Assembly: GCA_031281765.1 (NCBI GenBank)
Contig: JAITEX010000100.1
Coordinates: forward strand, 1 to 15,460
From: Eubacteriales Family XIII. Incertae Sedis bacterium
Lineage (GTDB): Bacteria > Bacillota > Clostridia > Peptostreptococcales > Anaerovoracaceae
Direction: 5' to 3'
Length of the DNA: 15,460 bases
Both the position numbers and the translations under genes were made by a program. Shown one piece after another: positions 1 to 6,436 of the stretch (position 1 is its first letter; the number at the start of each line of letters is the position of its first letter). The notes beneath the pieces were generated by a model, which ran no database searches, was not told where the DNA came from, and was given only the letters and a program-made list of their open reading frames with translations.

Positions 1-5
1 CGCAC

Positions 6-1034
6 TTGACAGCCAAAGAACTGCGAACTGAAACAAGATTAGCCATACAGGGCGACGAGGCGGCGTTTGAGAAACTCTACGCCGCCAAGCGCCCGGTGCT
101 CTACTTTTCGGCGCTCTCCCTGCTCGGGTCAAAGGAGGACGCGGAGGACGCCGTGCAGGACACGGCCATAGACCTCTTCCGGACCATTACCGAGCTGAAG
201 AACCCCCAGGCCATCAATACCTGGATGCACCGCATCCTCTATGCCCGCTGCATGGACATTATGCGGGATAAGTACCACCGGGTGCGGCAGACCTCGCTGA
301 CGGACGAGATACTCGACTACCATGAGGACGGGGACCGGGACAGCAGCCCGGAAAGCCGCCTGCACTATAGCGAGGTCTGCGAGGAACTCTACGAGGGCAT
401 ACGTGCCCTGCCCGAGAAATCGCGCGAGACGCTGGTCCTGCACTATTTCAGCGGCATGAAATACCGGGAGATAGCCGAGATAACGGGCCTGAGCATCAAG
501 ACCGTATCGACAAATCTCATACGGGCAAAGAGGATACTTAAATCCTACCTGAAAGAGCACTATCCCGAGATGGCCTCGCTCTCGGCCGTGCTGTCCGTAT
601 CGGGTTTGAAAGTCGGCGGCGGCGTGCTGCTCGGCAAGCTCGGTTCGGTCACTACGGGCGCGGCGTCGCATATCGCGGCGGGTACGGCGGGCGTGGTCTG
701 CGCGGCAGCCGTGACCTATGCGGTCTTTGCCGCGCCGAATTACGCCATCGCCTTTACCGGCGACTGCGACTGCGGCCATATCAACCCGACGCACATAGAA
801 CTACGGGGCGCGAAATCAAGCGACACTGTCGACTCCTGGGAACTGCTGAACGAGGGCGGCGAGACGCTTTACACCGGGAATCTTACCGAAGTCACGGACT
901 TCATCAAAGCCCTCGAACATAAAAAGGCCGGCAACCATTTCTACACCCTGCGCTGCATCATTACAAACAAGGACGGCGAACGCTTCGCGGTCTCACGTGA
1001 ACTCGCCATCGGCTACTTCGACGGCGATCAATGA
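6..1034 (+). CDS. ECF-type sigma factor with C-terminal membrane anchor and outer domain
   Basis: This is a 342-residue protein read from a TTG at position 6. No in-frame stop lies between it and the window edge, so the real start may be upstream. Residues about 13-90 match sigma region 2 (DAEDAVQDTAIDLF at 45-58, then WMHRILYARCMDIMR at 73-87). Residues about 122-182 match region 4, with the helix-turn-helix YREIAEITGLSIKTVSTNLIRAKR. Both are typical of the extracytoplasmic-function sigma-70 group, which directs RNA polymerase to a small regulon. ECF factors usually end near residue 180. Here about 160 residues follow: a Gly/Ala-rich stretch, one hydrophobic segment at about 224-247, then a roughly 95-residue hydrophilic tail with CDCGH at 254-258. 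By inference the sigma domain is cytoplasmic and the tail lies outside the membrane, acting as sensor or built-in anti-sigma. No separate anti-sigma gene follows. The sigma assignment is firm; the regulation is inferred. Confidence 0.88.
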   Translation: MTAKELRTETRLAIQGDEAAFEKLYAAKRPVLYFSALSLLGSKEDAEDAVQDTAIDLFRTITELKNPQAINTWMHRILYARCMDIMRDKYHRVRQTSLTDEILDYHEDGDRDSSPESRLHYSEVCEELYEGIRALPEKSRETLVLHYFSGMKYREIAEITGLSIKTVSTNLIRAKRILKSYLKEHYPEMASLSAVLSVSGLKVGGGVLLGKLGSVTTGAASHIAAGTAGVVCAAAVTYAVFAAPNYAIAFTGDCDCGHINPTHIELRGAKSSDTVDSWELLNEGGETLYTGNLTEVTDFIKALEHKKAGNHFYTLRCIITNKDGERFAVSRELAIGYFDGDQ

Positions 1035-1049
1035 ACCCTAAATTTTCCC

Positions 1050-1079
1050 TTGCAAAACACCGTTGACCCATGATAAACT
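1050..1079 (+). promoter_or_regulatory. Candidate promoter for rpsO-pnp
   Basis: TTGCAA at 1050-1055 is followed after 16 bases by GATAAA (1072-1077), or after 18 bases by TAAACT (1074-1079). Each hexamer matches the sigma-A consensus at four of six positions. A second -35-like box, TTGACC, lies at 1063-1068, but its best -10 (TATATG at 1089-1094) is 20 bases away, which is too far. The location after the sigma-factor stop and about 90 bases before rpsO suits a ribosomal-protein promoter. Confidence 0.4.
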
Positions 1080-1114
1080 AATAAAGCTTATATGCCGTTT
1101 CTGCGCTGTCCGAC

Positions 1115-1162
1115 ATTCTCCGGCGGCAGCCCGGAAACCGGCGGAACGTAGTAAAGGAGAAT
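1115..1162 (+). promoter_or_regulatory. rpsO leader that can sequester the ribosome binding site
   Basis: ATTCTCC at 1115-1121 is perfectly complementary to GGAGAAT at 1156-1162, which contains the rpsO Shine-Dalgarno sequence. The 7-bp helix would hide that site. Inside it, CCGG at 1131-1134 can pair with CCGG at 1138-1141 around an AAA loop. A competing hairpin, TCCGG 1119-1123 with CCGGA 1131-1135, uses part of the same left arm. CCGGCGG also occurs as a direct repeat at 1120-1126 and 1138-1144. Ribosomal protein S15 is known to repress its own translation in several bacteria through unrelated leader folds. Autogenous control here is an inference from these pairings. Confidence 0.4.
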
Positions 1163-1165
1163 AGT

Positions 1166-1432
1166 ATGATAGACGCTAAAAAAAAGAACGAGATCATCGA
1201 GGAGTACCGGACGAAGGAAGGCGACACAGGTTCGCCGGAAGTGCAGGTCGCGATACTGACCTACCGTATCAATGACCTGAACGAGCATCTGAAAATCCAC
1301 AAGAAAGACCATCATTCGCGCCGCGGGCTGCTGAAAATGGTCGGGCAGCGCAGAAACCTGCTGAACTACCTCAGGGATAAGGATATTGAAAGGTATCGTA
1401 CCCTTATCTCTCGCTTAGGTCTCCGGAAATAA
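1166..1432 (+). CDS. rpsO: 30S ribosomal protein S15
   Basis: The 88-residue product has the full length expected of S15. Recognisable family sequence includes GDTGSPEVQVAILTYRIN near residues 20-37, HLKIHKKDHHSRRGLLKMVG at about 41-60, and RRNLLNYL with a basic C-terminus ending GLRK. S15 binds the central domain of 16S rRNA early in small-subunit assembly and later forms a bridge to the large subunit. The ATG at 1166 follows AAAGGAGA (1153-1160) at normal spacing. A 131-base gap separates it from the sigma-factor gene and holds a candidate promoter and a leader that can pair with the ribosome binding site. It is followed by a hairpin and then pnp, the order seen in very many bacteria. Confidence 0.98.
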   Translation: MIDAKKKNEIIEEYRTKEGDTGSPEVQVAILTYRINDLNEHLKIHKKDHHSRRGLLKMVGQRRNLLNYLRDKDIERYRTLISRLGLRK

Positions 1433-1440
1433 GAAATAGA

Positions 1441-1472
1441 AAGGGCGAGGAATAACCCTCGCCTTTATTTAT
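1441..1472 (+). terminator. Terminator-like hairpin between rpsO and pnp
   Basis: GGCGAGG at 1444-1450 pairs with CCTCGCC at 1457-1463. A G-T and two A-T pairs extend the stem to 1441 and 1466, closing a six-base loop (1451-1456). The right arm runs into TTTATTTATTATAT. This has the form of an intrinsic terminator. Since pnp follows after about 40 bases with no clear promoter of its own, partial termination or RNA processing is likely, as in the rpsO-pnp spacer of other bacteria. Confidence 0.75.
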
Positions 1473-1512
1473 TATATAAAAAGAGTGAACAGAAAGAACG
1501 AAAGGAAGAAGA

Positions 1513-3630
1513 ATGAAATTTACTGATTACAAGACCTTCAGGACCGCCCTCGGAGGCCGTCTGCTGCAGGTGGAAGCCGGCAAGGTGATGGAACAGGCGA
1601 ACGGCGGCATCACCGTGCGCTACGGCGATACGGTGGTGAACGTATCCGCAACAATGGCGAAAAAACCGCGCGAGGGGATAGACTTTTTCCCGCTCAGCTG
1701 CGAGTACGAGGAAAAGATGTATTCGGCCGGCAAGATCCCCGGCGGCTTCATCAAGCGGGAGAGCAGACCGTCCGAAAAGGCGACGCTCGCCGCGCGGCTG
1801 ATGGACCGGCCGCTGCGCCCGTTGTTCCCGAAGGGTTTCAAGAACGACGTCCAGGTCATCGCGACCGTGCTTTCGGTGGATTATGACGCGCCGCCCGAGA
1901 TAGCGGCCATGATCGGCTCATCCATCGCGCTGTCCATATCGGATATTCCGTTTGACGGCCCGACGGGTTCGGTTATCGTCGGCCAGATCGACGGACGGTT
2001 TGTCGTGAACCCGACTTCGGACGAAAAAGCCGAGTCGCGCCTGAACCTGACGGTGTCGGGCACGCGCGAAGCCATTATGATGGTGGAAGCCGGCGCGAAC
2101 GAGGTCCCCGAGGAGACCATCCTCGACGCGATACTCTTCGGCCATGAGGAAATCAAGAAAATCATCGAATTCATCGACGGGATAGTCGCTGAGATAGGCA
2201 AGGAAAAGATAGTGGTCCCCGACGCCTCCGTTCCCGCGCCGATAATGGAAGCCGTGCGCGGTTTCGCGACGGAGCGGCTGAACGCGGCGGTACACAATTT
2301 CAACCGCGCGGCGCAGTCGGCGGAGATAGACGCCGTCTATGCCGAGGCTAAGGAACAGTTTACGGGGCAGTTCGAGGAAGAATACCCCGAGGCTGCCAAG
2401 CTCATTTCCGAGGCGGCGGAGACCGTACTCGTGGAGCGCTTTAGAAGTACGATACTCAACGAAGGCATCCGTCCCGACGGACGCAGGACGACGGAAGTCC
2501 GCCCCGTGTGGGCTGAGACGGGGTTCCTCCCGCGTACGCACGGCAGCGCGCTGTTCAAGCGCGGCGAGACGCAGGCGCTTTCCGTTGTCACGCTCGGTAC
2601 GCTGCGCGAGGCGCAGACCATCGACGGCATCGGCGAAGAAACGATGAAACGTTATATGCACCAGTACAATTTCCCGCCGTATTCCGTCGGCGAGACACGC
2701 CCGCTTCGCAGCCCCGGCCGTCGTGAGATCGGTCACGGAGCGCTTGCCGAACGCGCGCTTATCCCGGTGCTTCCGGAAGAGGACGAATTCCCTTACGCGA
2801 TTCGCGTCGTTTCGGAAATCCTCTCGTCGAACGGCAGCTCGTCCCAGGCGTCCGTCTGCGGAAGCTGTCTGTCGCTTATGGACGCGGGCGTCCCCATCAA
2901 GGCCATGGTATCCGGCATAGCGATGGGCCTCGTCGAAGAATACAATGAAGCGACCGGCGAAAGCCGCATTGCGATACTCTCCGACATACAGGGCCTCGAG
3001 GACCACTACGGCGATATGGATTTCAAGGTCGCGGGTACGGAGAAAGGCGTAACGGCCGTCCAGATGGACATCAAGGTACACGGGCTGTCAAAGGATATTC
3101 TTGAAAAGGCGCTTTCGCAGGCGCGCGAGGGCCGTCTGCACATCATGAATGTCATGAAAGAAGAGCTTTCCGAGCCGCGTCCCGATATTTCACCCTACGC
3201 GCCGCGCATCGAGTCGATACAGATAGACCCCGAGGACATCGGCACTATCGTCGGCAAGGGCGGCAAGACGATCAACGGCATTATCGCGGAGACCGGCGTC
3301 AAAATCGATATTGACGACACGGGCCTGATTGCGATAGCGTCGGCGGATCCCGAGGGCATGAACCGCGCCATCGAGATGATAGAGCTGCTGCTGAAGGACG
3401 TCGAGGTCGGCGAGACTTACGAGGGCGAAGTAAAGCGCATTATGAACTTCGGCGCCTTTATCGAAGTGCTGCCGGGCAAAGAGGGCCTGCTGCATATTTC
3501 GAAGATGGCGAAGCACCGCGTGAACAAGGTTGAGGATATAATGAATATCGGCGACCGTGTCGAAGTCAAGGTTGACGAGATAGACGGGCAGAACCGCATC
3601 AACCTTGTGCGCACCCATCTGCCGGATTGA
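1513..3630 (+). CDS. pnp: Polyribonucleotide nucleotidyltransferase (PNPase)
   Basis: The 705-residue protein has the normal PNPase length and domain order. It starts with an RNase PH-like domain (residues about 10-145, with KIPGGFIKRESRPSEKATLA), followed by the all-helical linker. A second, catalytic RNase PH domain begins at IRPDGRRTTEVRPV (about 318), with the acidic cluster GDMDFKVAG near residue 500. A KH domain spans about 565-625 (IVGKGGKTINGI, the GxxG loop) and an S1 domain about 632-700 (NFGAFIEVLPGKEGLLHIS). PNPase degrades RNA from the 3' end using phosphate, releasing nucleoside diphosphates, and can add tails in reverse. It acts as a cytoplasmic trimer. The ATG follows AAAGGAAG. 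The next gene begins 9 bases after its stop, so the two are very probably co-transcribed. Confidence 0.98.
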   Translation: MKFTDYKTFRTALGGRLLQVEAGKVMEQANGGITVRYGDTVVNVSATMAKKPREGIDFFPLSCEYEEKMYSAGKIPGGFIKRESRPSEKATLAARLMDRPLRPLFPKGFKNDVQVIATVLSVDYDAPPEIAAMIGSSIALSISDIPFDGPTGSVIVGQIDGRFVVNPTSDEKAESRLNLTVSGTREAIMMVEAGANEVPEETILDAILFGHEEIKKIIEFIDGIVAEIGKEKIVVPDASVPAPIMEAVRGFATERLNAAVHNFNRAAQSAEIDAVYAEAKEQFTGQFEEEYPEAAKLISEAAETVLVERFRSTILNEGIRPDGRRTTEVRPVWAETGFLPRTHGSALFKRGETQALSVVTLGTLREAQTIDGIGEETMKRYMHQYNFPPYSVGETRPLRSPGRREIGHGALAERALIPVLPEEDEFPYAIRVVSEILSSNGSSSQASVCGSCLSLMDAGVPIKAMVSGIAMGLVEEYNEATGESRIAILSDIQGLEDHYGDMDFKVAGTEKGVTAVQMDIKVHGLSKDILEKALSQAREGRLHIMNVMKEELSEPRPDISPYAPRIESIQIDPEDIGTIVGKGGKTINGIIAETGVKIDIDDTGLIAIASADPEGMNRAIEMIELLLKDVEVGETYEGEVKRIMNFGAFIEVLPGKEGLLHISKMAKHRVNKVEDIMNIGDRVEVKVDEIDGQNRINLVRTHLPD

Positions 3631-3639
3631 CGGGCGGCC

Positions 3640-4863
3640 ATGAGCGTGGAAACAGTTAGATTAACAAACGGCATACTGCTTGCCTTTGAATACCTGCCCT
3701 ATGTGCGGTCGGCTTCGGTCGGCGTATGGATACGGGCCGGCGCCGTCGACGAGACGGACCGGGCCGGTATCTCGCACTTTATCGAGCATATGATGTTCAA
3801 GGGCACCGGGCGCCGCTCCGCCAAGAGTATTGCCGAGGACATTGACCGCATCGGCGGCAGCATCAATGCGTTCACGGGCAAGGAGGCAACCTGCTATTAT
3901 GTAAAGACCCAGTCCGAGCATATCGGGAAGTCGATAGACGTCCTCGCGGATATGTTTACGGGCTCGGTCTTTGCCCCCGACGAAATGGAGAAGGAAAAAG
4001 GCGTCGTCATCGAAGAGATGAATATGATAGAGGACAGCCCCGAGGACCTCGGGCATGACCTTATCGGCGAGACGGTTTTTGCAGACTCCGAGCTCGGGCG
4101 CAGCATTATCGGCACGAAGGAGTCCGTATCGGCCATCACGCGCGAGGACATTCTCGCGTACACGGCGGAACGCTATACGGCGGACAATATCGTCATCTCC
4201 GTGGCCGGGAACTTTGACGCCGCGGCGGTGAAAGCCCTGCTCGAGGACGGCTTCGGCGGTCTGCGCGTCGGCGGGGCCGGGCGCAGTGTCCGGGCGGGGG
4301 CGTACAAGCCGGAGGCCATACGCCGCAAAAAAGACATAGAACAGACGCATATATTCTTCGGGCGCCCCGGCGTCAGCATTGAAGCGGAGGATTATTACGC
4401 ATTTACGCTTTACAACGCCATCCTCGGCGGCGGCATGAGTTCGCGGTTGTTCCAGAACGTGCGTGAGGACAAGGGCCTTGCGTATTCCGTCTATTCGATG
4501 AATAATGCGTACGTTGACAGCGGCCTGTTTGTCGTCTACGCGGGCGTGGGGCTTGACAAGGAAGACGCCGCAACGGCGGCTATTTTTGAGGAAATTGCGG
4601 GCATTGCGACGCCGGATATTCCGGCGGACGAGCTCGGCAAGGTGAAAGAGCAGAGCAAGGGCGCCTATATCTTCGGCCAGGAGAATATCTCGACCCGTAT
4701 GTTCCAGACCGGCCGCAACCTGCTGCTGCTCGGGCATACGTTCACGCAGGACGAGGTGATGGACGGTATCGACAGCGTAAAGATGGACGATATAGAGCGA
4801 ATCGCGACGCGGTTTGCGGACCCGGGCGAATATTCGCGCGTCATTATCAGCGGAGGGGAGTAG
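3640..4863 (+). CDS. M16-family zinc metallopeptidase (processing-protease type)
   Basis: The 407-residue protein carries the inverted zinc motif HFIEH at residues 46-50, with a further acidic ligand at VVIEEMNMIED (Glu125 or Glu126). The second half has SRLFQNVREDKGLAYSVYS, the arginine/tyrosine segment typical of the catalytically weaker M16 C-terminal lobe. Length and motifs match the single-chain YmxG/mitochondrial-processing-peptidase-like proteins of Firmicutes, which cleave peptides in a closed chamber formed by a dimer. Their physiological substrates are poorly known. No signal peptide is visible, so the protein should be cytoplasmic. The ATG at 3640 lies 9 bases after pnp with only a weak GGGCGG-type ribosome site, consistent with translation coupled to pnp. 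The pnp-M16-dut order is common in Clostridia. Confidence 0.93.
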   Translation: MSVETVRLTNGILLAFEYLPYVRSASVGVWIRAGAVDETDRAGISHFIEHMMFKGTGRRSAKSIAEDIDRIGGSINAFTGKEATCYYVKTQSEHIGKSIDVLADMFTGSVFAPDEMEKEKGVVIEEMNMIEDSPEDLGHDLIGETVFADSELGRSIIGTKESVSAITREDILAYTAERYTADNIVISVAGNFDAAAVKALLEDGFGGLRVGGAGRSVRAGAYKPEAIRRKKDIEQTHIFFGRPGVSIEAEDYYAFTLYNAILGGGMSSRLFQNVREDKGLAYSVYSMNNAYVDSGLFVVYAGVGLDKEDAATAAIFEEIAGIATPDIPADELGKVKEQSKGAYIFGQENISTRMFQTGRNLLLLGHTFTQDEVMDGIDSVKMDDIERIATRFADPGEYSRVIISGGE

Positions 4864-4870
4864 GCTTAAG

Positions 4871-5302
4871 GTGGAAGTGAGAATCAGAACCGAAGCCGGG
4901 GCGCCGCTCCCGGAATACGAGACGCGGGGTTCGGCGGGTATGGACCTGAAAGCGTATGTGGACGCGCCCGTGACGATAGCCCCGGGCAAGCGGTATCTCG
5001 TCCCGACCGGTATCTACCTTGAATTGCAGGACGGCTATGAGGCGCAGATCAGGGCGCGCAGCGGTCTCGCCGCAAAGCGGGGCGTCACGATGGCGAACGG
5101 CGTCGGGACTATCGACAGCGATTACCGCGGAGAAATCAAGGTCGCGCTTGTCAATCTCGGCGACGAGGATTTTATTATTGAAAACGGGGACCGCATAGCG
5201 CAGATGGTAATAGCGCGTTACGAACGCGTCACCTGGAGCGTGTCGGATGAACTGTCCGATACGGAGCGCGGCGGAGGAGGTTTCGGGCACACGGGAGTTT
5301 GA
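4871..5302 (+). CDS. dut: dUTP diphosphatase (dUTPase)
   Basis: The protein has 143 residues when started at GTG 4871. I chose this over an ATG at 4814, inside the protease gene, because GGAGGGGAG at 4852-4860 sits 10 bases upstream and homologues begin near here. All five trimeric-dUTPase motifs are present: AGMDLKA (22-28), RSGLA (63-67), GTIDSDYRGEI (79-89, with the catalytic Asp), NGDRIAQMV (105-113) and the glycine-rich C-terminal RGGGGFGHTG (133-142). The last motif reads GHTG where many members have GSTG, which may be tolerated. The enzyme hydrolyses dUTP to dUMP and pyrophosphate, keeping uracil out of DNA and supplying dTMP synthesis. The ribosome site lies inside the end of the upstream gene, so translation is probably coupled. 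Confidence 0.96.
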   Translation: MEVRIRTEAGAPLPEYETRGSAGMDLKAYVDAPVTIAPGKRYLVPTGIYLELQDGYEAQIRARSGLAAKRGVTMANGVGTIDSDYRGEIKVALVNLGDEDFIIENGDRIAQMVIARYERVTWSVSDELSDTERGGGGFGHTGV

Positions 5303-5315
5303 GCGGGAGTGTACT

Positions 5316-6332
5316 ATGCTGAAGCGGGAAGAATCCGAACGGCGGGAATACGAGATACTCTCCGGGTTTGCGGCAAAGGCGGCGGAATCAGCTGGCCGGG
5401 CCGTCAGCGAAGAGAAGTGTGAATTTCGTACGGATTTTCAGCGCGACCGCGACCGGGTGATCCATTCAAAGGCGCTGCGGCGGCTTATGCACAAGACGCA
5501 GGTCTTTCTGTCACCCGAGGGCGACCACTACCGTACGCGACTGACGCACACGCTCGAAGTGGCGCAGATTTCGCGCAGCATTGCGCGCGGGCTCCGGCTG
5601 AATGAGGACTTGACGGAGGCCATCGCCATGGCCCATGACCTCGGCCATACGCCTTTCGGCCACAACGGCGAATTCTACTTAGACAAGAAGCATCCCGGCG
5701 GCTTCAGCCATAATGTCCAGTCGCTGCGCGTCGTCGATGTGCTTGAGAGCAGCGGCGGCCGGCGCGGCATGAACCTGACGGATGAGGTGCGGGACGGTAT
5801 CGTGAACCATACGGGGCCGCGCGCGCCGCGGACGCTCGAAGGACAGGTCGTAAAAATCAGCGACCGCATAGCCTATATCAATCACGACATAGACGACGCG
5901 CTGAGAAGCGGCGTTATCACGGAGGACGATTTGCCGAAGTCGGCCGTGCGTATCCTCGGAAATAAAACGAAGATACGCATCGATACGCTTGTCCGCGATA
6001 TGATCATGACGAGCGACGGGCGGGATGTCGTTTCACTCAGCCCGGATTGCGCGGGGTCGATGGATGAACTGCGAACCTATATGTTCGCAAACGTGTACCA
6101 AAGTGAAAAAGTGAAACGCAGCGAGGAGCTTGAGAAAATCAAATTCCTCATTTCAAGCCTCTACGACTATTATCTCGAAAACCCCGATGATCTTCCGGCC
6201 GAATATGTGGCGATGATCGGCGAGTTTGGCAAGGAGGAGATGGTCAAGGACCAGGTGGCCGGCATGACGGACCGGTACGCGATCGACACCTTCGAAAGGC
6301 TCTTTGTCCCGACCGGTTGGAAGCGGGATTGA
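5316..6332 (+). CDS. dgt: dGTPase-type HD-domain deoxynucleoside triphosphate triphosphohydrolase
   Basis: The protein has 338 residues from ATG 5316, preceded by GCGGGAG; the reading frame is open upstream to 5247, but that part overlaps dut. The HD metal site is intact: His78 (RLTHTLEVAQIS), His107-Asp108 (MAHDLGHTPFGHNGE) and Asp183 (KISDRIAYINHDIDDA). HRVIH-like residues near 48-56 (VIHSKALRRLMHKTQVF) are characteristic of the family. These enzymes hydrolyse dNTPs to the nucleoside and triphosphate. Members of this shorter class often need a dNTP activator and are not strictly dGTP-specific, so substrate is uncertain. It starts 13 bases after dut and lies about 100 bases before dnaG. In Clostridia, dgt-dnaG-rpoD is a recurring order, linking nucleotide-pool control to priming. 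Confidence 0.93.
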   Translation: MLKREESERREYEILSGFAAKAAESAGRAVSEEKCEFRTDFQRDRDRVIHSKALRRLMHKTQVFLSPEGDHYRTRLTHTLEVAQISRSIARGLRLNEDLTEAIAMAHDLGHTPFGHNGEFYLDKKHPGGFSHNVQSLRVVDVLESSGGRRGMNLTDEVRDGIVNHTGPRAPRTLEGQVVKISDRIAYINHDIDDALRSGVITEDDLPKSAVRILGNKTKIRIDTLVRDMIMTSDGRDVVSLSPDCAGSMDELRTYMFANVYQSEKVKRSEELEKIKFLISSLYDYYLENPDDLPAEYVAMIGEFGKEEMVKDQVAGMTDRYAIDTFERLFVPTGWKRD

Positions 6333-6367
6333 AATGGGCAAAACCCGGAACGGAGTAGGAAATAAAT

Positions 6368-6436
6368 TTGAAAGAAGTTCGCAAAATCCTGGTTTTGGGG
6401 CAGTATTTTCCGCATTTATGGCGACTGTATATATAG
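6368..6436 (+). CDS. Possible 22-codon leader peptide ending directly before dnaG
   Basis: A TTG at 6368 opens a 22-codon frame (MKEVRKILVLGQYFPHLWRLYI if TTG is read as Met). Its TAG stop at 6434-6436 is immediately followed by the dnaG ATG at 6437. GGAG and AGGA at 6352-6359 give it a ribosome site at usable spacing, whereas dnaG itself has no Shine-Dalgarno sequence. This arrangement would let ribosomes terminate and restart on dnaG. I do not recognise the peptide. It is only 22 residues with a non-ATG start, so chance is a real alternative. Confidence 0.35.
   Translation: MKEVRKILVLGQYFPHLWRLYI

Noticed and set aside
1918..3081. A 387-codon open frame on the minus strand
   Set aside because: It is antisense to pnp, whose domains are complete on the plus strand.
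4814..4870. Longer dUTPase starting at ATG 4814
   Set aside because: The extra 19 residues overlap the end of the protease gene, do not resemble dUTPase, and the ribosome site fits GTG 4871.
3661..4989. A 442-codon open frame on the minus strand
   Set aside because: It lies antisense to the M16 protease and the start of dut. The translated product has no recognisable domain and is explained by codon bias.
5247..5315. Longer dGTPase starting at ATG 5247
   Set aside because: It would overlap the conserved C-terminal motif of dut. ATG 5316 has its own ribosome site and begins close to family starts.
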